Shown piece after piece: positions 57,701-64,000 of a stretch of 64,000 nucleotides of DNA. The first letter of the stretch is position 1; each line of letters begins with the position of its first letter. The notes beneath the pieces were generated by a model, which worked only from the letters and a program-made list of their open reading frames with translations, searched no databases and was not told the DNA's origin. A program made the position numbers and the translations under genes. This DNA is from Glycomyces terrestris (GTDB lineage Bacteria > Actinomycetota > Actinomycetes > Mycobacteriales > Micromonosporaceae), in the NCBI RefSeq assembly GCF_003933745.1, contig NZ_RSEB01000003.1:434001-498000 (forward strand), written 5' to 3'.

Positions 57701-57877
57701 TACGAGTCCGTGCTCGCGTCCCTGTCCGAAGTGGACGCGTCCGAGACGCGGAAGCTCCCCTACCGCGAGTTCGTCATGCGCGACGTCGACGGCCGCGTCC
57801 AGCGCATCCGCGCCGACTTCAGCTGGGTCCGCGGCCTGCTCGACCACCTGAACACCACGCCCGGGGAGGACCAGTGA
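54707..57877 (+). CDS. VirB4/TraC-family T4SS ATPase with YPQ-repeat N-terminus
   Basis: A 1,056-residue protein. Residues 1-190 are disordered and rich in Pro, Gln, Tyr and Ser, with about ten repeats of YPQ or close variants (residues 108-162). Residues 215-600 form the VirB4 N-terminal domain, and 640-1,050 the motor: Walker A AEPGGGKST (about 678), Walker B KLVGLDEAHF (about 915), and LAALVASQNPKDILGLDVQN (a motif found after Walker B in VirB4). It energises substrate transfer and pilus or channel assembly at the membrane. The YPQ repeats are encoded by TAT-CCA-CAG, giving a run of DnaA-box-like sequences, while the rest of the gene prefers TAC and CCG/CCC. It overlaps both neighbours by 4 bp. 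Confidence 0.85.
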   Translation: MSGEDRRQPVAKFSAPRPPAPVRDRERSSGDLGDDATALADAVFRAEPARGPGRAEPAGGPVRTESAPARSGPSQPLPQGEPTRPSQPSPVESLRHASPPASMTPPSTARPQGYPQSYPQNQPSYPQGYPQRYPQAPTSGNPQGHPQRNGSYPQQGPSYPQAPDQGRGSVSTGRRQAAQTSTQRPPGQDLVPVRQSRAEAVPVPSGDAKPVRVKPIGAQKERQPLRELSLTEIAGHVTFTPASVTAWYKLPGVRWSFRPDLEREALIIAVAEQYAGLAGMRVHLRRTTRPFPADQWARTVDRHTARPLRTVPGGTSWADHLVAAQRHLQQLSHAEGETFLGITFSRRGAFDQLGEKVGRMFGRGTKLSEREKIEKRSLQFDEVLGSFGVRARRATTEELEWLVYRSVALGMEPPRLLSGSNQDWEPGDVLALTESIERYRSPYGSTVKLVNRLTGEEKHTAVLTVGRMEELEIPQRHEPWLHFHERCPWPVELSSRIDILGAGEAFRDLDHRLRLIRSQQRDYDEHAMDAPPELQRLAERALGVGDEMTTGLPIDAARAHGWHRLAVTADTKEECLERARTLMQMYQRDMRISLQHPKNQDWLAREFIPGEPVAQTGYVRRMPVKLMAAALPQAASVVGDRRGDLIGRTAGTSRSPVFLDLHFATEVREKSGLSVFVAEPGGGKSTLMGAIGYLAARRGVQVTLLDPSGPLAKLCEMPELKPFSRVLNLTGSEYGTLAPYALIPSPRREHYADTPDGQREYDIAVSNARSERRMLVQDICAMLLPPQVQREASTARLLRHAARHVPAEEDSALEDLVESLQEAEDHVTGDGAELAALLLDTAEMPLAKLFFGNPDKGVLEDDTALTVITMSGLRLPDLGIEREYWSAEEALALPMLHTAHRLAVRRAYGGDMHRRKLVGLDEAHFMEGWKSGRSFLVRLARDSRKWNLAALVASQNPKDILGLDVQNLVSTVFVGRIAEDAQIAEEALKLLRVPTGVGYESVLASLSEVDASETRKLPYREFVMRDVDGRVQRIRADFSWVRGLLDHLNTTPGEDQ
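55033..55188 (+). repeat. Ten DnaA-box-like direct repeats inside virB4
   Basis: Four perfect TTATCCACA boxes start at 55057, 55078, 55159 and 55180. Near matches start at 55033 (TCGTCCACA), 55045 (TTATCCCCA), 55090 (GTATCCACA), 55102 (TTACCCACA), 55126 (GAATCCACA) and 55138 (TCATCCACA). All face the same way, with spacings of 12, 12, 21, 12, 12, 24, 12, 21 and 21 bp. They encode the YPQ repeats. Whether they bind DnaA is unknown. Confidence 0.75.
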
Positions 57878-59793
57878 CCGACCCCTCCGCCCACGACCTC
57901 GCCCCTCCCGCCCCCCGCCACCTAGCCCGCCTGGGCGGCCGCGCCGCCCGGATGCTCCTGGTCCTGGCCGCGGCCCTGGGCGCGCTGGTCTTGACGCCGA
58001 GCGCGGCCGGGGCACAGGGAGACGAGGGCTGCTCGGACTACGAGTGGCACACGGCCTGGTCGCAATGCGTCGAGGAACTGCCCGAGGCGCAGGAGCTCCA
58101 GTGCGAGGCGGCACCCCAACCCGCCTCGCCCGACTCCGGCATGGCCGGCTGGTTCGCCGAACCGAGCCAGCTCGACCAGAGCGAGGGCATCGGCACCTAC
58201 AGCAGGTACGGCTACGCGGGCTACCAGCTGCCGATGTACGGCTCCCAGCAGATGAGCGTCGGCGGCCAGTGCGTGGACTCCGTCTCGATCCCGAACGGCG
58301 CCGACACCGCGAACGCCTTGGCGAACATGGAGTTCAACCTGTCGGTCGCCACGGTCGGGGCCGCGAACTCGATGCGGCAGGCCGCGTGGGAGCCGGACAC
58401 CATGTGGGGCTGGTCCAACCGCTTCATGGAGCAGGGCACCGAGGTGCTCTACCGCCAGATCTTCACGGTCTTCGGCGCGGTCACGGTCGGCCTCATCGGC
58501 CTGTACCTGCTGTGGCGCTCGCGCCAGGCCGACATGAACAACGCCGTCACCACCGTGGCGTGGGCGGTGCTCATCCTCGTGCTCGTCACGGCGGTGGTGC
58601 GCTGGCCGGTCAAGGCCGCCGAGTACACCGACCAGGCGCTGACGATCGGCATGGACTTGAGCACGGTGCTCATCAGCGACGACACCGCCGACGGCTGCGT
58701 GCGGATCGACGGCCTGACGCAGCAGGAGTACGAGGACCTCAAGGAGGACAACGAGGCCAACCCGGACTTCTGCATCGACACCCGCTCCGCCGCGGTCACC
58801 GCCTCCGACACTGTCTCCGGGCAGGTCCTGTACCAGAACTGGCTGCGCACCATGCTCGGCCAGAGTGAGGAGGTCACGTTCCAGGAGCGGAACGGCGAGG
58901 TCGTCGAGGACGGCGAGGGCAACCCGGTCGTCACCGAGTCGAACACGGCCTACAAGTACGGGCCGGCGCTCTTCGCCGCGCAGGCGATGTCCTGGCAGGA
59001 GAACGAGGAGGCCGAGGACTCCGCGACGGTCCGCAACCGGCTCATCGAGGAGAAGCAGGAGCTCTGGCAGAGCCTGGTCGCGCAGATCCAGACCGAGGAC
59101 CCGGAGGCGTACGCGAACATCAGCGGCCAGCGCGCCTGGGAGCGCACCGGCACCGGCCTGCTCGCGCTGCTGACGGCGATCTTCTTCTCGCTGTTCGACC
59201 TCACCGCGTCGATCCTCATCATCCTGGGCTTCATGATCGTGCGGTTCGCGATCGTGGCGCTGCCGATCATCGGCACCATCGCCCTGCTCCGCCCGGCGGG
59301 CGGCCCGTTCAAGCGCCTGGTGAACACCGTCCTGGGCGCGATCATCAACGTCGCGATCTTCTCGCTCGCGGCGGTCATCTACATCTGGGCGTCGAGCCGC
59401 ATCCTCCAGACGGCCATGCCCGTGTGGCTGCAGGTGGTCATGATCGGACTCCTGGGCGTCGCCGCCTGGCTGCTCCTCAGACCCGGCAGGCGGATCGCGG
59501 GCCTGGTCGGCGGCAGCGGCCCGGCGGACGCGTTCCTCGGCCGGCGCGGCGGCGACTCCGAGCGCAGCGCCGAGCGCGAACGCGAGCAGGAGCGGGCCCG
59601 GATGCGCCGCGACGACGCCCGCCCCGAGGAGTCCTCCGACACCGTGCGCCCCCTGCGCGCTGGGAAGGGCGACTCGCTGCCGGAGCAGCAGACGACACCG
59701 GACAAGCCCGTCGGCTCCACGAGCGGCGCGGGCTCCAGCACGTCCACCGGTTCCGGTGGTGGAGAGGTCTACCGGCCTTCGAGAAGGGAATGA
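57874..59793 (+). CDS. VirB6/TrbL-like T4SS membrane protein
   Basis: A 639-residue protein starting at a GTG that overlaps the VirB4 stop. A signal peptide (MLLVLAAALGALVLTPSAAG) is cleaved near AGAQGDEGC. An extracytoplasmic Cys-containing part runs to about 180. Spans follow near 200-217 and 229-247, then a large loop (250-420) and four more spans (425-540; FDLTASILIILGFMIV, VVMIGLLGVAAWLLL). The C-terminus is a charged cytoplasmic tail rich in Arg, Glu and Ser/Gly. This layout fits the polytopic VirB6/TrbL channel component following VirB4 in actinobacterial T4SS-like operons. Confidence 0.7.
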   Translation: MTDPSAHDLAPPAPRHLARLGGRAARMLLVLAAALGALVLTPSAAGAQGDEGCSDYEWHTAWSQCVEELPEAQELQCEAAPQPASPDSGMAGWFAEPSQLDQSEGIGTYSRYGYAGYQLPMYGSQQMSVGGQCVDSVSIPNGADTANALANMEFNLSVATVGAANSMRQAAWEPDTMWGWSNRFMEQGTEVLYRQIFTVFGAVTVGLIGLYLLWRSRQADMNNAVTTVAWAVLILVLVTAVVRWPVKAAEYTDQALTIGMDLSTVLISDDTADGCVRIDGLTQQEYEDLKEDNEANPDFCIDTRSAAVTASDTVSGQVLYQNWLRTMLGQSEEVTFQERNGEVVEDGEGNPVVTESNTAYKYGPALFAAQAMSWQENEEAEDSATVRNRLIEEKQELWQSLVAQIQTEDPEAYANISGQRAWERTGTGLLALLTAIFFSLFDLTASILIILGFMIVRFAIVALPIIGTIALLRPAGGPFKRLVNTVLGAIINVAIFSLAAVIYIWASSRILQTAMPVWLQVVMIGLLGVAAWLLLRPGRRIAGLVGGSGPADAFLGRRGGDSERSAEREREQERARMRRDDARPEESSDTVRPLRAGKGDSLPEQQTTPDKPVGSTSGAGSSTSTGSGGGEVYRPSRRE

Positions 59794-59796
59794 CGG

Positions 59797-60333
59797 ATGA
59801 ACCGCGCCCTCCGGATCATCTTCTCCCGCTACGGGATCGTCGTCATCATCCTCGTGCTGGTGCTGGGCGTGATCGCGCTCGCGAACCGGCGGCAGGAGAC
59901 CCCGCTCGACGGCACGAACGGCGTCGACGGCACGGACGGCGCCGCGTCCTCTGAGGCGTTCACCGAGGACGACGGGTTCGCGACCGAGGACTGCACCGGC
60001 GACGACTGCTACGCCGAGGAGGAGCTGCCGCAGGAGGCGGTCGACCGGGCGGTCGAGTTCACCGCGGCCTGGCTCAACCCGGGCGGCTCCGGGCAGGCGG
60101 CCTGGTTCGATTCGATCGAGCCGTACATGACCGCCGAGACGGCCGAGGCGATGACCGGCGTCGACCCCGAGACGGTGCCGGCCGAGGAGATCAGCGGCGA
60201 GCCCGCCGCCGACGGGTCAAAGGTGAGCATCCCGCTCGACACGGGGACGCTGACGCTGACGATGCTCGAGGGCGCCAACAACTGGACCGAGAACGGCTGG
60301 CTCGTTTCGGCGATCGACTGGGAGCAGTCATGA
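59797..60333 (+). CDS. VirB8/TcpC-like bitopic protein
   Basis: A 178-residue protein. One N-terminal span (YGIVVIILVLVLGVIALA, about 12-29) is followed by an acidic linker with a Cys pair (EDCTGDDCYAEE). The C-terminal domain (EAVDRAVEFTAAWLNPGGSG, LTLTMLEGANNWTENGWLVS) looks like the NTF2-like fold of VirB8/TcpC proteins outside the membrane. It starts 3 bp after the VirB6-like gene and overlaps the next gene by 4 bp. Confidence 0.62.
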   Translation: MNRALRIIFSRYGIVVIILVLVLGVIALANRRQETPLDGTNGVDGTDGAASSEAFTEDDGFATEDCTGDDCYAEEELPQEAVDRAVEFTAAWLNPGGSGQAAWFDSIEPYMTAETAEAMTGVDPETVPAEEISGEPAADGSKVSIPLDTGTLTLTMLEGANNWTENGWLVSAIDWEQS

Positions 60334-61493
60334 GCATCGTCAGCAGTGAAGCGGCGTCGAAGGAGCGCGCGGACGACCCCGCGGCGCCGCGGGTGCCGAA
60401 GCGGCTCAGGCCGCTGGTGTGGACGCTCGCGGTCCTGAGCGTCTGCTGCCTGGGCGCGGTCGTGTCGATCGTGCAGCTCCTGTCGGACCAGTCGGACGAG
60501 GAGGACGGCAACGTCGTGCTCGCGGGCTGCGGTACGAACGTGGTGATCGACCCGGACTCGGAGTTCCCCGAGATCGGCCCGTACAGCTCCGAGCAGATCG
60601 GGAACGCCGCGGTCATCATCGCGGTCGGGCAGGACCTCGAAGTACCGGTGCGCGGCTGGGTGATCGCGGTCGCCACCGCGATGCAGGAGTCGCGGCTGAC
60701 GAACCTCGGGCACTTGGGCGAGGACAACGACCACGACTCGCTGGGCCTGTTCCAGCAGCGGCCGTCTTCCGGTTGGGGGACGCCGGACCAGGTCACCGAC
60801 CCGGTGTACGCCTCCACGAAGTTCTACGAGAAGCTCGTCAAGATCGACGACTGGGAGACGCTGCCGCTGACCGTGGCGGCGCAGCGGGTGCAGATCTCGG
60901 CGTTCCCGGACGCGTACGCGAAGCACGAGCCGCTCGCGACGGAGATCGTGAACACGCTGACCGGCGGCGGCGCGAACGTGTCGGCGGTGAGCACTCAGCT
61001 GGGCACGTGTGCGCAGCCCGGTGAGCTGTCGGCGGCGGGCTGGATGTCCCCTGTGGCCGGGCCGGTGTGGTCGGGGTTCCAGACTCCGGAGCGCCCGACG
61101 CACAACGGCGTCGACATCGGCGCGCCGCGCGGCGCGACCGTGGTGGCGGCCTCGAGCGGGACCGTGATCACCTCGGAGTGCAACGCGAGCCTGCACGGGC
61201 AGCCGTACTCGTGCGACGTCGACGGCTCGCCGGAGGTGGCCGGCTGCGGATGGTACGTCAACATCCTCCACGCCGGCGACTACCTGACCCGCTACTGCCA
61301 CTTCGGGTCCGCGCCGCTGGTGAAGGAGGGCGACGTGGTCCAGGCGGGCCAGATCCTCGGCTACGTCGGCTCCTCGGGCCGCTCCAGCGGCCCCCACCTG
61401 CACTACGAGACCCACCTGAACGCCGACCGCAGCCCGGCGGGCGCGGTGGACCCGGTGGCGTTCATGCAGCAGATGGGCGCCCCGCTCGGCTGA
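60330..61493 (+). CDS. Bifunctional wall hydrolase: lysozyme-like domain + M23 peptidase
   Basis: A 387-residue protein. One span (LVWTLAVLSVCCLGAVVSIV, about 29-50) places the rest outside. Residues 80-200 are a lysozyme-like transglycosylase domain with VATAMQESRLTNL (catalytic Glu) and DSLGLFQQRPSSGWG. Residues 235-375 are a LytM/M23 domain with THNGVDIG, CHFG and HLHYETH, giving the H-x3-D ... HxH zinc ligands. Such two-domain enzymes open the peptidoglycan for T4SS assembly in Gram-positives. Last gene of the operon (4-bp overlap upstream), followed by a hairpin. Confidence 0.85.
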   Translation: MSIVSSEAASKERADDPAAPRVPKRLRPLVWTLAVLSVCCLGAVVSIVQLLSDQSDEEDGNVVLAGCGTNVVIDPDSEFPEIGPYSSEQIGNAAVIIAVGQDLEVPVRGWVIAVATAMQESRLTNLGHLGEDNDHDSLGLFQQRPSSGWGTPDQVTDPVYASTKFYEKLVKIDDWETLPLTVAAQRVQISAFPDAYAKHEPLATEIVNTLTGGGANVSAVSTQLGTCAQPGELSAAGWMSPVAGPVWSGFQTPERPTHNGVDIGAPRGATVVAASSGTVITSECNASLHGQPYSCDVDGSPEVAGCGWYVNILHAGDYLTRYCHFGSAPLVKEGDVVQAGQILGYVGSSGRSSGPHLHYETHLNADRSPAGAVDPVAFMQQMGAPLG

Positions 61494-61520
61494 CGGGCTT
61501 CGTTCGCCTCTGCGGTTCAC

Positions 61521-61562
61521 CACCGGTCCGGCCGACAGTGCGATGAGCCGGCCGGACCGGTG
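61521..61562. terminator. Bidirectional hairpin terminator
   Basis: CACCGGTCCGGCCG pairs perfectly with CGGCCGGACCGGTG across a 14-nt loop. It sits between the convergent T4SS operon and quinone reductase gene and could serve both. No U-tract on either strand. Confidence 0.65.
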
Positions 61563-61587
61563 AGCGTCCCTGGAAGGCGACCGCGGG

Positions 61588-62367
61588 TCAGCCGTCTACG
61601 TGCAGTCCGAATCCGCTGCGGCCGGCAGGTTCCAGCCCTTCCTTCAGGTGCAGCGAGGGGATCTCGTAGTCGCCGAAGTTCTGCCGCCGGTACGGGATCG
61701 GCTCGGTCGACTCGATGGTGAGGAGGCGCTGCTCCCATGCCTTGGCGACGTCCGCGTAGTCGTCCTCGGTCATGCGGTCGGTGCCGTACAGCACGAACGG
61801 CGGCAGGACCTCGATGCCCGGGTAGTAGAGGATGCCGTGCTGGATCGGGAACAGCAGGTCGTCGATGGGGCCGTTGATGCCGCGGGCGGCGTAGTGCGAC
61901 TCCGGTCCGCCCGCGGTCACCGACAGCAGCGCCTTCCTACCGGCGAGGGTGCCCTCACCGAAGCGCTCGCCGTACTTGACGTCGCTGTGCTCGCCGACGC
62001 CGTACGCGAAGTGGTAGGTGAACACCCGGTCCACCCAGCCTTTGAGGATCGCGGGCATCGCGTACCACCACAGCGGGAACTGGAAGACGATCGTGTCCGC
62101 CCACAGCAGCTTCTCCTGCTCGGCGCGGACGTCGAGGGTGAGCTCCCCGGCGTCGAACGCCCAGCCCGAGTTCAGGGCGACGTTCAGGGGACTCGAGGCG
62201 TGGGGACCGAAGTCCGCGGCGTCCACGACGGCCTTCCAGTTCATCGCGTACAGGTCGCTCACCCGGACGTCGTGCCCTGCGGACTCCAATACGGACACTG
62301 CGAGGTCTTTCAGGGAGCCGTTGAGGGACTTGGGCTCGGGGTGCGCGTAGACGATGAGCGTCTTCAT
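61588..62367 (-). CDS. NAD(P)H-dependent quinone reductase (flavodoxin-fold)
   Basis: A 259-residue flavoprotein of the NQO1/MdaB/KefF family. Motifs: KTLIVYAHPEPKSLNGSLKD (FMN/FAD phosphate loop), FQFPLWWYAMPAILKGWVDR (flavin and quinone site) and SVTAGGPESHY (flavin binding). It reduces quinones or similar electrophiles by two electrons, avoiding semiquinones. AAGGAG 6 nt before the ATG is a strong ribosome-binding site. It is divergent from an XRE regulator, a frequent pairing in which the regulator controls the reductase. Confidence 0.88.
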   Translation of the reverse strand: MKTLIVYAHPEPKSLNGSLKDLAVSVLESAGHDVRVSDLYAMNWKAVVDAADFGPHASSPLNVALNSGWAFDAGELTLDVRAEQEKLLWADTIVFQFPLWWYAMPAILKGWVDRVFTYHFAYGVGEHSDVKYGERFGEGTLAGRKALLSVTAGGPESHYAARGINGPIDDLLFPIQHGILYYPGIEVLPPFVLYGTDRMTEDDYADVAKAWEQRLLTIESTEPIPYRRQNFGDYEIPSLHLKEGLEPAGRSGFGLHVDG

Positions 62368-62505
62368 GTGAACTCCTTCTGATCGGGTGCCTTCCATACT
62401 GGGCACCGCAACCGCCGCTGTTCAGGGGCGCTGCTTCCGTCGGACGGGACTTCCTGGTAACGGCAGGACCACCCTCGCGGCCGCCGCCGCGGTCATACTT
62501 GGGGC

Positions 62506-63363
62506 ATGACTTCGGGCCTGGACGACCTCGCGAGCTTCCTGCGGACCCGGCGCTCCCGGATCGACCCGGCCAGCGCCGGCATCCCCACCGACCGGCGCCG
62601 CCGGGTCGAGGGCCTGCGCCGCGAGGAGGTCGCGCACCTGTCCGGGGTGAGTGTCGACTACTACGTGCGCTTGGAGCAGGGCCGCGCAACGCAGCCTTCC
62701 GAGCAGGTCCTCGACGCGCTCGCCCGCGTCCTCGGCCTCGACGAGACCGAGCGGGGACACCTGCACCGGCTCGCCCGGCAGCGCCGCCGCGCGAAGGCGC
62801 CGAACGGGCGGGTCCGGCCGGAGCTGCTGCGGGTCCTCGACCTGGTCGCCGACGCGCCCGCGCTGATCATGGACCACCGCTTGGACGTGCTCGCGGGGAA
62901 CCGCCTCGCCGGGCTGCTCTACAGTCGGCCGCTCCGGGGCCTGAACACCGCCCGGCACCTCTTCCTCGAGGAGTCCGAGCGGGGCCTGTACGCGGGTTGG
63001 GAGCAGTGCACGCTCGACGTGGTCGGGCATCTGCGCCTGGCCGCCGGGAGGTTTCCGGAGGATCCGCGGCTGGCTTCCCTCATCGGCGAGCTGGCGATGG
63101 GCAGTGAACGTTTCCGCCGCCTTTGGGCCCGTGCGGACGTGCGGGCGCGGACGCACGGGCGCAAGTCGTACCGGCACCCGCTGGTGGGAGCGCTGGACCT
63201 CCACCAGGAGAACTTCGCGCTCCCTGATGAGCCGAGCATGGAGCTGATCGTGCTCTCCGCGGCCCCTGGTAGCCCCGCCGAGGACGGGCTGCGTCTCCTC
63301 GCGGCCCTCGGCGCGGAGAGCGGCGACCCGCATCCCGTAGTGAACGCTCCGGTCCGCGAGTGA
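62506..63363 (+). CDS. XRE-family regulator (MmyB-like)
   Basis: A 285-residue regulator. A helix-turn-helix covers about 33-85 (RVEGLRREEVAHLSGVSVDY, YVRLEQGRATQPSEQVLDAL). The C-terminal MmyB-like ligand-binding domain (LRVLDLVADAPALIMDHRLD, LAGNRLAGLLYS, KSYRHPLVGALDLHQENFAL) is PAS-like and binds fatty-acid-type ligands in the one structure I know of. Proteins of this type usually control the adjacent divergent oxidoreductase. CATACT ends 6 nt before the ATG and there is no Shine-Dalgarno, so it is probably leaderless. Confidence 0.88.
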   Translation: MTSGLDDLASFLRTRRSRIDPASAGIPTDRRRRVEGLRREEVAHLSGVSVDYYVRLEQGRATQPSEQVLDALARVLGLDETERGHLHRLARQRRRAKAPNGRVRPELLRVLDLVADAPALIMDHRLDVLAGNRLAGLLYSRPLRGLNTARHLFLEESERGLYAGWEQCTLDVVGHLRLAAGRFPEDPRLASLIGELAMGSERFRRLWARADVRARTHGRKSYRHPLVGALDLHQENFALPDEPSMELIVLSAAPGSPAEDGLRLLAALGAESGDPHPVVNAPVRE

Positions 63364-63486
63364 CGCGACGACATCGCTGCCGGGAACGCGAAAGCGGCCC
63401 TCCCGCGGATCTGGCTGGAGTGGTGAGCGAACCGGTGGCCGGACCCGCAGTCACGCGAGTCTGGCCGGCGTCCGCGAGAACTCACA

Positions 63487-64000
63487 TCAGTCGTCAGCGT
63501 CCATGAGGCCGTCGCCGCCTCCGAGCGAGGCCACGCAGTCGTCCTCGACGGTGAGTTCGAACGAGAAGGTCTCCTGGTTCAGTTCCCCTTGGAGCGTCAC
63601 CTCGGCCGCGAACGCGGCGGTGGAGTCGTCGGCGGACTCGGCGGGGTCGACGCTGACCCATCCCGTGGTGGGGCCGTTGGTGGCGGCCCAGTCGTCGATG
63701 GCGGCGTCGAGTTCCTCCGGCGTGATGCCGGAGAACGGGTTGCATTGGATCTCGCTGGCGGCCTGCGGGTTCCGGGTGCCGACGATGTAGGTCAGGAACT
63801 CGGAGGCGAGGGACTCGGGGTCGATGATGTTGCCGGTGGAGCCTTCTGACCCGTCTGAGCCGGTGGAGCCGGGTTCTTCCTCTTCGGGCTGGGTGGCGTC
63901 GGAGACGCAGTAGGTGCCGTCGTTCTCCTGCACGGTGACGACGAATTCCTCGTGCCGCTGGGTGCCTTGGTAGATGTAGGAGACGGTGCCCGTGATGGAT
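63487..64000 (-). CDS. Partial secreted/lipoprotein-like protein (C-terminal part)
   Basis: The frame is open from the stop to the window edge, so the gene continues beyond it; an apparent GTG start at 63933 lies inside a continuous domain and is not real. The visible 170 residues have a strand-rich part (TGTVSYIYQGTQRHEEFVV, DGTYCVSD), an acidic Gly/Ser/Glu linker (PEEEEPGSTGSDGSEG), then a domain with a helix-strand pattern (LASEFLTYIVGTRNPQAASE, ITPEELDAAIDDW, TLQGELNQETFSFELTVEDD). The two halves look alike, with matching Cys (YCVSD and DDCVASL), suggesting a duplicated lumazine-binding/NTF2-like unit outside the cell. Not firmly recognised. Confidence 0.65.
   Translation of the reverse strand, partial: SITGTVSYIYQGTQRHEEFVVTVQENDGTYCVSDATQPEEEEPGSTGSDGSEGSTGNIIDPESLASEFLTYIVGTRNPQAASEIQCNPFSGITPEELDAAIDDWAATNGPTTGWVSVDPAESADDSTAAFAAEVTLQGELNQETFSFELTVEDDCVASLGGGDGLMDADD

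Noticed and set aside
54983-58114. 1,043-codon reverse frame opposite virB4
   Set aside because: Antisense to a clear VirB4 gene; the sequence is a Val/Arg/Leu shadow.

Overview
The window is chromosomal DNA from a high-GC actinobacterium. Codons are strongly GC-biased in the third position, nearly every gene has long antisense shadow frames, and GTG starts and stop/start overlaps are common. Many genes have a -10-like hexamer 6-8 nt before the start codon and no Shine-Dalgarno, which suggests leaderless mRNAs. A HAIR-like (HspR) box precedes clpB. The abundance of WXG100/EspC-type proteins and the style of the secreted proteins suggest a Glycomyces-like (Glycomycetales) genus, but that placement is inference.

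Layout. 1-5446: a partial gene, a GroES-like protein, prephenate dehydrogenase (tyrA), a DUF885 zincin, an AlkZ-like glycosylase and an unknown protein. 5449-7144: a degenerate tRNA-Asn copy, tRNA-Arg(ACG) and an A/T-richer accessory patch with two very small genes and an unusual protein that joins a SeqA-like ribbon-helix-helix, a RAMA domain and an alkyltransferase-like domain. 7237-10980: a triple-repeat LppU-like membrane protein, then a type VII secretion (T7SS) effector unit (YbaB-like, EspC-like, WxG protein, Ntox28-like toxin, CdiI-like immunity protein). 11018-17673: secreted and cell-wall proteins, a MOSC protein and an ion transporter. 17951-32962: clpB, a BRCT protein, then a YqiJ-like / flotillin / giant DUF3686-AAA ATPase operon facing an FtsK-like ATPase and a coiled-coil membrane protein. 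32968-39559: small membrane proteins, the molybdopterin cluster moaC-mogA-moeA-moaE, a CopC-like protein, a Gfo/Idh/MocA oxidoreductase and a repeat-bearing unknown. 39630-53648: a large bank of T7SS substrates and accessory genes, including two copies of one module whose large proteins share a DDPYA C-terminus. 53991-61493: a type IV secretion (T4SS)-like operon (pilin-like, PrgI/TcpE-like, VirB4, VirB6-like, VirB8/TcpC-like, lysozyme+M23 hydrolase). 61588-64000: a quinone reductase divergent from its probable XRE regulator, and a partial secreted protein.

How it fits together. The three secretion-related blocks carry substrates and accessory proteins but no T7SS core (EccB/C/D/E, MycP) and no relaxase or coupling protein, so they depend on machinery encoded elsewhere or are specialised. 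The flotillin operon and the divergent FtsK-like gene look like one membrane-linked ATPase system of unknown purpose. The most unusual DNA signal is a run of ten DnaA-box-like sequences in direct orientation, four of them perfect TTATCCACA, inside the reading frame of the VirB4 gene, where they are written in codons unlike the rest of the gene.
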